Assembly (NCBI RefSeq): GCF_001413955.1
Contig: NZ_LCTZ01000002.1
Location: 3,885,501-3,949,500 of the forward strand
DNA from: Flagellimonas eckloniae
GTDB taxonomy: Bacteria > Bacteroidota > Bacteroidia > Flavobacteriales > Flavobacteriaceae
Length of the DNA: 64,000 nt
Direction of reading: 5' to 3'
The position numbers and the translations under genes are program-made. The notes under the pieces were generated by a model. That model was given only the letters and a program-made list of their open reading frames with translations. It did no database searches and was not told the DNA's origin. Of this stretch, positions 1 through 6,328 are shown piece after piece; position 1 is the stretch's first letter; every line of letters starts with the position of its first letter.

Positions 1-211
1 CTGCCCATGGCACGCAGTTTAATATTGTTGTTCAGGGCATGTTGCATTAACCACTGAAAGTTTTCCGTACTCTTTCTGTAGCGCTCTTTATGATTTTGCC
101 CCGGGGGATTTCTTAGTTTGAAAGAAGCATCCTGTACGAGGTTATGGGTGAAATTTTCATGTTTGTTGGTCCATTGCTGAATGGGCAGTTGCGTTATTCC
201 TTCCGGTAACA
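1..211 (-). CDS. FAD-binding oxidase, N-terminal part (cut by window edge)
   Basis: Reading leftward from an ATG at 211, an open frame of 70 codons runs off the window. It ends in a segment (...NFQWLMQHALNNNIKLRAMG) that looks like the entry to a PCMH-type FAD-binding domain, where a helix leads into the 'vRamGsGhS' flavin-binding strand; the window stops just at that motif. Family knowledge suggests a sugar-lactone or alditol oxidase-like flavoprotein, but the substrate cannot be read from this fragment. It starts 11 bases after the Bor-like lipoprotein gene on the same strand, so the two are probably co-transcribed. The motif resemblance is clear; the exact family is inference. Confidence 0.55.
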
Positions 212-222
212 TAGTGTTGTGT

Positions 223-591
223 TTAGTTGTCCAAATCTCCCTCACCGCCCTGTGGTCTGGCACATCCGTAGATAGCGGTTCTATGGTTCACGATTCCCAA
301 GGTGACCAGACTTAATAGAAAGTCGGGAAAAGAGGTCTTTACCACCGTCCAGCTCATGGCCTGCTCGGCACAGGGACAAATAGTATCTTGTATTTCAGGG
401 TTCGCACTGACTGTTTTGGTACTCCCCGGCGCCACGCCCCACCAATAGCTCCAGCTGGATTTGCGCTGGCATTCCAGATTTTCCATACTGTCCTGATACG
501 GACTGGCTTCTATACGTGTACTCACGCAGGATGACATCAAAAAGATGCTTGCAATGACAGCGGTTATAACCGAGTGTTGGATGCTCCTCAT
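223..591 (-). CDS. Bor-like small lipoprotein
   Basis: A 122-residue protein with a lipoprotein signal (IASIFLMSSC, Cys at about residue 22), so it should be membrane anchored. The mature part has the spacing of Bor/Iss-type lipoproteins: an aromatic strand followed by 'STKTV', a Cys pair (CPC), then a hydrophobic stretch 'LLSLVTLGI' and a final 'YGC' close to the C-terminus. In phage lambda Bor the matching features are 'KKTV', a central Cys, 'LLGFITLGIYTP' and 'VYC'. The match is in pattern rather than in long identities, so the call is tentative. It lies between a coiled-coil membrane protein (3 bases upstream) and the FAD oxidase (11 bases downstream), probably in one transcript. Confidence 0.5.
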   Translation of the reverse strand: MRSIQHSVITAVIASIFLMSSCVSTRIEASPYQDSMENLECQRKSSWSYWWGVAPGSTKTVSANPEIQDTICPCAEQAMSWTVVKTSFPDFLLSLVTLGIVNHRTAIYGCARPQGGEGDLDN

Positions 592-594
592 AGC

Positions 595-1032
595 TTAGTT
601 GTTTGTTCCTACCTTGGAGGTGTTCATTTTAATAATTTGATAGTCCTTCAATAAAAAGGGTTCCCTTTTTATGTTTTTGTTCAAAATATTTAGGTTTCTA
701 ATGCTGGAATCTATCTTTTTGGCCGTGGATTGGGCACCCTGGCAGCCTTGGATCTGTCCTGCCAGATGGGAAGCAAGCAGGTTTAGGGAATCAATAGCGG
801 TATCTTGATTTTTGATCTGTTCATTCAAGTCCGAGGCCTGTTCCTCAAACTTTTTTTGTTCTTTTAAGAGTTCCTCGGATTGTTGATCGCTTACTTTTAT
901 GTTTACGCCAAAAACGTCAATTTCATTACTGTTGTTCAGTAGGTTACCAATTTCAGGTTTAAAGAGCACCAAAGCAGCAATGGCCACAACGGCCCAAATA
1001 AGTGTTTTAAAAGGAAAGGTTTTTTTGTCCAT
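595..1032 (-). CDS. Single-pass membrane protein with coiled coil
   Basis: A 145-residue protein with one N-terminal transmembrane segment (about residues 10-25, TLIWAVVAIAALVLF) followed by a soluble part. Residues about 50-85 are rich in Glu/Gln/Lys with heptad-like hydrophobics (EELLKEQKKFEEQASDLNEQI), which predicts a coiled coil. There is one Cys in the middle (GCQG). I do not recognise the family. It is the first gene of a tight minus-strand set with the Bor-like lipoprotein and the FAD-binding oxidase. The membrane anchor and coiled coil suggest a scaffold or sensor role, but that is speculation. Confidence 0.6.
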   Translation of the reverse strand: MDKKTFPFKTLIWAVVAIAALVLFKPEIGNLLNNSNEIDVFGVNIKVSDQQSEELLKEQKKFEEQASDLNEQIKNQDTAIDSLNLLASHLAGQIQGCQGAQSTAKKIDSSIRNLNILNKNIKREPFLLKDYQIIKMNTSKVGTNN

Positions 1033-1515
1033 GGCCTAACTTTTATAATCCATGAATAAGGTATGGGAAAAGGTTAGTGTATTTTGCTGGACATGTATGA
1101 ATTGTAGGTTTTTTTGTATGATTTGTGGGAAATATTCCTAATATATTGAAAAAGAATAGGATAAGCATGTTAACTTTCCTAGGAATGGAAGTATAAAGAC
1201 CAGAACCTAATTCTGGAATAGAGGTGATTACTGGCTTTACAATACTTACATTTTTACAGCTCACCGAATAGCTCACCAAAATCTGAGAATTCAAAAAAAC
1301 GTACTAAAAAAGCTATTGATGTCAGATTTTAAATTCATTTATAACTAAATAATAAGCAGAAACATTCAAATCTAAGTTTCCATAAAATTTGATGGATTTT
1401 GCGCTCGTTTAATAAGTACATAAAGCACCCAGTGTTTACATTTTTTGTACTGCTTGCAGGGCGAAGAATGTAAAGCAATAGGGTAACACGCTAAAACCAA
1501 CTGACACCAATGATT
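1033..1515. other. AT-rich gap without a credible gene
   Basis: An 83-codon open frame exists on the minus strand (1043-1294), but its product is of odd composition and has no recognisable domain, so I do not call it. No strong terminator hairpin, tRNA or repeat is seen. The stretch leads into the decayed gene at 1516. Confidence 0.5.
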
Positions 1516-1797
1516 TTATGGAGCGGTTTCCACAATCAAAACCTGCTTTCTTACCATATCCAAAAACTCGGCATCTTCATTCGGAATCATTTGAGCGGCC
1601 ATTTCCAAAACAGATAAGATACTCACATCCGGTTCCACAATGGCTGCATGATTGCCAGAATTTTTATTGTCCAAAGCCAAAATACAGACGTTGAGCAACG
1701 ACTCCAACTTAAAAAGCAGGTCACGGTAACTTTTAAACCTTTGATGAGCGGCACTAAAACCCTTTTTCTAGGGCTTTAACGGCCCAAAATAGGCTAT
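1516..1797 (-). pseudogene. Decayed copy A of a small flavobacterial gene
   Basis: The 3' part encodes a 63-residue stretch (ESLLNVCILALDNKNSG..., then SILSVLEMAAQMIP). Continuing upstream in the same frame gives YFGPLKP, a TAG stop at 1768-1770, then KKGFSAAHQRFKSYRDLLFK. This lines up with copy B at 3115-3444, which reads YFGSLTP-KKRGYSATHLRFKGYRNLLFK in one piece. Copy A therefore has lost its N-terminus and carries a nonsense codon. The function of the family is unknown to me; the protein looks small, soluble and helical. Copies A and B are direct repeats on the same strand with the PadR gene pair between them. Confidence 0.6.
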
Positions 1798-1870
1798 CTA
1801 ATTTATAAGCATTTGTATATTATAATTAAATTAAGTATATTGTAAAAGTGAAACATATATAATTTACCGA

Positions 1871-2161
1871 ATGAGCTATTACGGGATTACAATTCAGCAA
1901 TTAAAGATTTTATCATTAATTGAGACGGATGAGAAGTATGGTTATCAAATTCTTAAAGAATTGGATGATCAAATTTTGCTAGGCAGCTTGTACAATAGTT
2001 TGAAATCCTTGGAGCGAAAAGGATTTGTCAAATCAAGATGGGGAGATGAAATTAATCAGGCGGGAAGAAGAAAGTATTACCGTATTACTGCAGAAGGGCA
2101 AAATTGCTTTGATACACTCAAAGGTGAAATGTTAACCAATTTTGGATTAACCTCAATATAA
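1871..2161 (+). CDS. PadR-family transcriptional regulator
   Basis: A 96-residue winged-helix protein. The first helix-turn-helix part reads LKILSLIETDEKYGYQILKEL, the usual PadR opening in which 'YGYxI' marks the recognition-side helices. It continues with 'LGSLYNSLKSLERKGFVKSRW' (the 'tLYraLkrLE..GlV' motif) and the wing 'RRKYYRITAEGQ'. The length suits the short PadR class, which has no large C-terminal dimerisation domain. PadR proteins usually repress a neighbouring membrane or detoxification gene and often themselves. Here the only close partner is the unknown gene starting 9 bases downstream, which makes that gene the likely co-regulated target. The upstream region is very AT-rich. Confidence 0.85.
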   Translation: MSYYGITIQQLKILSLIETDEKYGYQILKELDDQILLGSLYNSLKSLERKGFVKSRWGDEINQAGRRKYYRITAEGQNCFDTLKGEMLTNFGLTSI

Positions 2162-2170
2162 TAGAGAATT

Positions 2171-2935
2171 ATGAATAGGGCACAGCAAAACTTCGCAAAC
2201 AATTTTCGCCAAAAATACATGTCTTTGGGTTACTCGAGGATAGTTTTTTTGGAGCGTAATTTGTTTCAGGTTTTTGTCTATGCCAACAATCATGATAGAT
2301 TGATAGGTTATAATGAAAAATATTCCAAGGGAGGGTTTGTCTATGGACTTTGGGATGGTACACCGGACGGTTTTCAATTTCTAAATTTTATTGATGATAA
2401 TTTGTTTACAGCTTATGATAAACAAAACGGCGAGATTCGGTATGGTGTGCTTTTGAATAACTCTTACAGAATGTTACCCAGTAAGGAAAGACTTTGGGCA
2501 TTGCATCCCTATTCGTATTATGATACCCGGATGATTTATAAACTTGTTCGTGAATTTTACTCGGAGCTATATTTAAACTCGGATGAATTGGTTCCTGAAC
2601 CAGCTTTTGCCATGACCCAGACTGGTAGTAATGTTTATGTCCATTCTGATTTGAATTTTTCAACATCCATTCAAGAAAATTACGTAAGTTCTTCAAGAAA
2701 TAAGGGAGAAATACCGATAATAACTATTTTCAAGTTTTTATTGCCAAAATCTTGCCGGGAAGAGTTTGTGTCCGACATTATGGAAATGATTAACGAGTTG
2801 AAAGAAGAGGAAATGGTTCCGGTATATAGAGTAACTGCAATAAGTTTACATATTGCCAGTGTAATCTATCACGGCTTGTTTTTCAAATTGACCGATTACT
2901 TTTATCGAGATAAAAAAAAGGGTAAAAAAGGGTAA
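2171..2935 (+). CDS. Hypothetical protein, PadR partner
   Basis: A 254-residue protein I do not recognise. It has no signal peptide and no obvious membrane segment. It is rich in Tyr, Phe and Asn, with a mixed alpha/beta look (GYSRIVFLERNLFQVFVYANN; YGLWDGTPDGFQFLNFID) and a Cys in LPKSCREEF. The C-terminus ends in a lysine-rich tail (DKKKGKKG) encoded by imperfect copies of a 10-base unit GGTAAAAAAG, so the tail length and stop are set by a repeat that can slip. It begins 9 bases after the PadR gene and is almost surely in the same transcript. A role as regulated effector or sensor is only inference from that arrangement. Confidence 0.6.
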   Translation: MNRAQQNFANNFRQKYMSLGYSRIVFLERNLFQVFVYANNHDRLIGYNEKYSKGGFVYGLWDGTPDGFQFLNFIDDNLFTAYDKQNGEIRYGVLLNNSYRMLPSKERLWALHPYSYYDTRMIYKLVREFYSELYLNSDELVPEPAFAMTQTGSNVYVHSDLNFSTSIQENYVSSSRNKGEIPIITIFKFLLPKSCREEFVSDIMEMINELKEEEMVPVYRVTAISLHIASVIYHGLFFKLTDYFYRDKKKGKKG

Positions 2936-2958
2936 AAAAGGAAAAAAGAAGAAATAAT
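2911..2958 (+). repeat. 10-base tandem repeat at 3' end of the PadR partner gene
   Basis: The unit GGTAAAAAAG occurs twice in full, flanked by two related, imperfect units (TAAAAAAAAG before, GAAAAAAGAAG after). Because 10 is not a multiple of 3, gain or loss of one unit shifts the frame: the present frame stops inside the second GGTAAAAAAG, while the neighbouring frame would add a few more Gly/Lys codons before the TAA at about 2954-2956. Confidence 0.7.
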
Positions 2959-3114
2959 TATTGGAGTCATATAGTAACCTTAATCAGTTTTTTTTGAATC
3001 TAAAGGGGACAAACTTGATTCTAGTGAAATAGGTTGTTACTGGAAAAGCCCTTTGAGGCTTTTTTGCTTTATCACAGTTATTCAATCTGGTATTAATATA
3101 GATAAAGGTACACG

Positions 3115-3444
3115 TTACAAATTACCGTTTTCGCCCAAAAACTTCTCCCTAACCCCACCCAAAAACTCAGCCTCTGCATGCGGAATTATTTGTGCCGCCA
3201 TCTCCAAAACAGATAAAATGCTCACATCCGACTCTACGATATTTTTATGATTACCAGAATTTTTATTGTCCAAAGCCAAAATGCAGGCGTTGAGCAACGA
3301 CTCCAACTTAAAAAGAAGGTTGCGGTAGCCTTTAAACCGCAGATGAGTGGCACTATAACCCCTTTTCTTAGGTGTTAACGAACCAAAATAAGTTTCCAAA
3401 GGGAGGTCTAGGTTTTACAAGTCAATGATTTTGTCTTTTTCCAT
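3115..3444 (-). pseudogene. Decayed copy B of the small flavobacterial gene
   Basis: The longest uninterrupted frame gives 94 residues from a TTG at 3399. The natural start, however, looks like an ATG at 3444 (MEKDKIIDL), followed by a TAA at 3415-3417, and the same frame then continues NLDLPLETYFGSLTPKKRG... to the stop at 3115. One nonsense codon thus separates a plausible start from an otherwise intact protein. Translation could restart at the TTG, so activity cannot be excluded. The protein is closely similar to copy A over its last 90 or so residues (LESLLN.CILALDNKNSG; SILSVLEMAAQ). I do not know its function. Confidence 0.6.
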
Positions 3445-3984
3445 AGGATATGATTTGGGTTTGAAGCTAAAGGAAATGGAAAAATCTGAAAAATCCGAGG
3501 GCGATAATCCGAACCAAGAAAAGCTTCCCTAAAAAGAAGGTTGTAATATCCTATTAAAAACACTTCACAAGATTTGTGAAGTTAGAGGAGTAAAGCTTTC
3601 CCACTTCTTTAATCAGATTGAAAACTAATTAAAATTTAGTTGATTTTTGAAGAAAAATGACTTATCAACAGTCCTTTTGAGTTATCAACTTTAACTTTGA
3701 ACACAGGTAGCACATAACTCAGCTTTAAAATACGGTATTGGTAGTAAGTAGTACTCTATTTTTATTATTGAAAATTTGAAGGAGTCGAGCTTTCAAATGC
3801 TAGTTCTCCCGTTAAAGAGGTCCAAACTCTTTAGTCACTGGCAAATGAATCTTTGGTCGGGTGTCCAAATCCCGGCCCCTTCTTCTTCAAAATTACCTAA
3901 ATATTTGTCTTTAATAGATTCCTTTTATAAACAATCATCTTTCTTGACAGATAAAGTAGTATGGTAATAGAAATAATGATAGAA
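3445..3984. other. Gene-free stretch with hairpins and a tRNA-like remnant
   Basis: There is no convincing coding region. It holds a perfect 9-base inverted repeat ACTTCACAA-GAT-TTGTGAAGT at about 3561-3581, two TTATCAAC words near 3663-3690, and the tRNA-like element at 3778-3883. A 63-codon open frame at 3776-3967 contains 'WSGVQIPAP', a phrase typical of a false translation across a tRNA T-arm, so I do not call it a gene. Confidence 0.5.
3778..3883 (+). pseudogene. tRNA-like element, possible decayed tRNA
   Basis: The parts of a tRNA occur in order. A 5' acceptor-like strand GAAGGAG (3778-3784) pairs with CCCCTTC (3876-3882) at six of seven positions. An anticodon-like hairpin AAAGAG-GTCCAAA-CTCTTT (3814-3832) has a 7-base loop with T at position 33 and CCA (Trp) in the anticodon place. 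A T-arm-like hairpin TCGGG/CCCGG (3857-3861/3871-3875) directly abuts the acceptor strand. Against a working tRNA are the 9-base T-loop, a D region without the usual GG, extra bases before the anticodon stem, a long variable region, and no encoded CCA. I read it as a remnant or chance look-alike. Confidence 0.3.
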
Positions 3985-4010
3985 CAAAAAAGCCACCATA
4001 AGGTGGCTAA
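3985..4010 (-). terminator. Rho-independent terminator of ssrA
   Basis: Inverted repeat AGCCACC (3991-3997) and GGTGGCT (4002-4008) with a 4-base loop, followed on the minus strand by a run of six T. It begins a few bases after the 3' CCA of the tmRNA gene. Confidence 0.85.
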
Positions 4011-4014
4011 AAAG

Positions 4015-4411
4015 TGGAGCCGGAGGGATTCGAACCCTCGTCCAAACAAGCAACATCAATGCTTTCTACATGCGTAGTCCTTGTTCAATTTTCGATACAG
4101 AACCGACCAAAGACCGCCTATTCTGCACTTAGCTTCTTAAAGTTTTAGTGGTGTCGCCAAAGCGAACAACACCCTTATGTTGACTTTTCTGGTGCTCCTA
4201 AATGGGTCGCCATCAACAAGGGCTACCCAGGAACATCTCGCTTCCCTACCTAGTAAGGACGAGGCTAAATCCTACTATAATTCAGATTAAGCGGCAAGAG
4301 CGTAATTATTATCGCCAATTAAAAGTGTGGAAAATGAGATTAACGAGCTGTATCCCAGCGCTCGGCATGCTTACATCGCCATTGGTCTCGCTGTCAAAAC
4401 CGGTCGGCCCC
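4015..4411 (-). ncRNA. ssrA: tmRNA (ssrA), 397 nt
   Basis: Transfer-messenger RNA, which with SmpB releases stalled ribosomes and tags their nascent chains for proteolysis. The 5' end reads GGGGCCGACCGGTTTTGACAG and the 3' end GGTTCGAATCCCTCCGGCTCCA, so GGGGCCG pairs with CGGCTCC as the tRNA-like acceptor and the CCA is encoded. The tag reading frame lies at 4287-4316 and encodes GDNNYALAA then TAA, the Bacteroidota type of tag with its hydrophobic LAA end. The Asp at the second place differs from the GENNYALAA form I know from relatives. The gene is followed by its own hairpin terminator. tmRNA genes are common integration sites, which fits the worn accessory region just downstream. Confidence 0.96.
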
Positions 4412-4595
4412 ATAATTCAAAGAACAAATATGGCGTTCCTTTTTATTAAAAAGGGCGGGCTATCGGCTGTACACGGTACTTGCCTCTATCCCTAACGCGG
4501 GCGGCAAAGTTAACTTTTATCCATCAAACCAGAAAAAAGTTTGTGCCACCTCTTCAATACCCTTATTTTAGGTCAACAATTATACCAGAATAGAT

Positions 4596-5801
4596 ATGAA
4601 GTTTGGAATAATAAGAGAACGTAAAAATCCCCCAGATAGGAGAGTGGTACTATCCCCAACGGAGTGCCAAAATGTCCTTTCCGCCTTTCCCGACTCACAA
4701 ATATTTGTCGAACCATCACCAATTAGGGTATTTACTGATGAAGAATACCAACAAAAGAGTATTTCCGTATCAAAAGAAATGGAAAAATGCGATGTTCTGC
4801 TAGGGGTAAAAGAAGTACCCATAGATGCCCTTATTCCCAACAAGAAATACTTTTTCTTTTCCCATACCATAAAAAAGCAGCCCTATAACCGTCCATTGTT
4901 AAAAGCAATATTGGAAAAGAACATAGAACTCTATGACCATGAGGTGATTACCAATAGCAAAGGACAACGTTTGGTGGCCTTTGGGCGGTATGCCGGAATT
5001 GTGGGAGCTTACAACGGAATGCGGGCGTATGGGTTAAAATTTAATCTATTCAACCTACCCAAAGCGGAAACATTGAAAGACCAAAAGGCATTGATCTCTG
5101 AGCTTCAAAAAGTAAAGTTGCCCAACATTAAGATTTTATTGACGGGTAGGGGTAGGGTAGGCAACGGTTCTCGTGAAATGTTGGATGCCATGGGGCTAAA
5201 AAAAGTGAACGTATCGGAATACTTAACAGATACATTCAACGAACCTGTATATTGTCAGATAGATGCATCAGAATACAATAAACGTAAGGATGGTGTAAGA
5301 GGTAATAAAGCTGATTTTTTTGCTAATCCTCAAGAATATAAATCCAACTTCTTCCGTTTTACAGAAGTAACCGATTTTTATATTGCAGGTCATTTCCATG
5401 GCGATGGTGCACCGTTTTTATATACACGTGAAGATGCAAAACATCCAAACTTTAAGATAAAACTGGTCGCGGATATCAGTTGCGATATTGATGGCCCGGT
5501 GGCATCAACAATAAAGGCTTCCACTATTGCAGAACCCATTTATGGTTATGATCCAATTACAGAGAAAGAAACTGATTTTAAAAACCCCAATGCTATCGGG
5601 GTCATGGCAGTGGATAATTTACCTTGTGAACTGCCTAGGGATGCTAGTACTGGCTTTGGGGAAGCTTTTTCAAAATATGTGATCCCCGCATTTTTCAACA
5701 ATGATGAAGATGGCATTCTGGAAAGGGCAAGAATGACCAAAAATGGAAGTCTTACAAAAAGGTACGCTTACTTGCAAAAGTACGTTGATGGTCTTGAATA
5801 A
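4596..5801 (+). CDS. Saccharopine dehydrogenase-like NAD(P)-dependent oxidoreductase
   Basis: A 401-residue enzyme with the alanine dehydrogenase/transhydrogenase-type N-terminal domain (KFGIIRERKNPPDRRVVLSP) seen in lysine-forming saccharopine dehydrogenases (LYS1 type). The family's catalytic Lys and His correspond to GVKEVP (K72) and FFSHTIKKQ (H90), and GRGRVGNGS at 184-192 is the nucleotide-binding glycine loop. LYS1 enzymes interconvert saccharopine with lysine and 2-oxoglutarate. Whether this one acts on saccharopine or a related imine is not settled by sequence, since no partner enzyme of lysine breakdown is adjacent. It stands alone, downstream of the divergent ssrA gene. Cytosolic; no signal peptide. 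Confidence 0.8.
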   Translation: MKFGIIRERKNPPDRRVVLSPTECQNVLSAFPDSQIFVEPSPIRVFTDEEYQQKSISVSKEMEKCDVLLGVKEVPIDALIPNKKYFFFSHTIKKQPYNRPLLKAILEKNIELYDHEVITNSKGQRLVAFGRYAGIVGAYNGMRAYGLKFNLFNLPKAETLKDQKALISELQKVKLPNIKILLTGRGRVGNGSREMLDAMGLKKVNVSEYLTDTFNEPVYCQIDASEYNKRKDGVRGNKADFFANPQEYKSNFFRFTEVTDFYIAGHFHGDGAPFLYTREDAKHPNFKIKLVADISCDIDGPVASTIKASTIAEPIYGYDPITEKETDFKNPNAIGVMAVDNLPCELPRDASTGFGEAFSKYVIPAFFNNDEDGILERARMTKNGSLTKRYAYLQKYVDGLE

Positions 5802-5884
5802 AAAGTCATTGGTCTAACGACAAAGTAGAACTTTATACCGGTAGTCTTTTTTTCTTATCTTGAGCTTCAATTTTAAACAAACCT

Positions 5885-6160
5885 GTGAAGTTCAATTGGG
5901 TAATTAATGGAGACACTACTCCATCTATTAAAAAAATCTGTATAGATTTAGAATACCGCTTAAGACCCAGAATTACTCAATTCCTATTATCTCGATTGGA
6001 TAATGAATTATATGGAGACTTTTCAGCCTTCCATTTTGATGTGGACATTAAAAACCAGTGGGTTTGGATTTCAGAAAAAACCCCTCACAACTATATTGAC
6101 CGTATTCGAGATGATTTTGATAAGGAAATAAATGGCTCCGCATTGTTCTCAGCAGTTTAA
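5885..6160 (+). CDS. Hypothetical small protein
   Basis: A 91-residue protein from a GTG start, with no signal peptide or membrane segment. It has a compact alternation of charged helices and strands (DLEYRLRPRITQFLLSRLDNELYGDF; WVWISEKTPHNYIDRIRDDFDKEI). The codon pattern looks real and no better frame covers the region. It follows the saccharopine dehydrogenase-like gene by 83 bases and precedes the S9 peptidase by about 170. I do not recognise the family. Confidence 0.5.
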   Translation: MKFNWVINGDTTPSIKKICIDLEYRLRPRITQFLLSRLDNELYGDFSAFHFDVDIKNQWVWISEKTPHNYIDRIRDDFDKEINGSALFSAV

Positions 6161-6328
6161 ACTATTGCTTAACCCAGCGAAAAACGGAAAAGACCATCCA
6201 AAGAAAAAAACCAAATGCGAATGTCATCAGCCATACTTTTGTATGGCCCAGACTAAAAAGTATTTCATGGTCAAGGAAAATTATTAGTAGGATTTTTACT
6301 TCCTTTGTTCTTAAACAAAACTTAACCA

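Noticed and set aside
1043..1294. 83-codon minus-strand open frame
   Set aside because: Composition unlike a protein, no domain, no good start signal.
3561..3581. Perfect inverted repeat as a terminator or IS end
   Set aside because: No T-run follows, no matching copy elsewhere in the window, and no transposase.
3663..3710. Cluster of TTATCAAC/TTGAACACA words resembling DnaA boxes, possible origin
   Set aside because: Each differs from TTATNCACA by one or more bases, the genome is AT-rich, and no dnaA, gidA or other origin-linked gene is near.
3776..3967. 63-codon open frame downstream of the decayed gene
   Set aside because: It contains WSGVQIPAP, a typical false translation of a tRNA T-arm, and overlaps the tRNA-like element; no other coding sign.
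4202..4495. 97-codon plus-strand open frame
   Set aside because: It lies across the tmRNA gene on the opposite strand.
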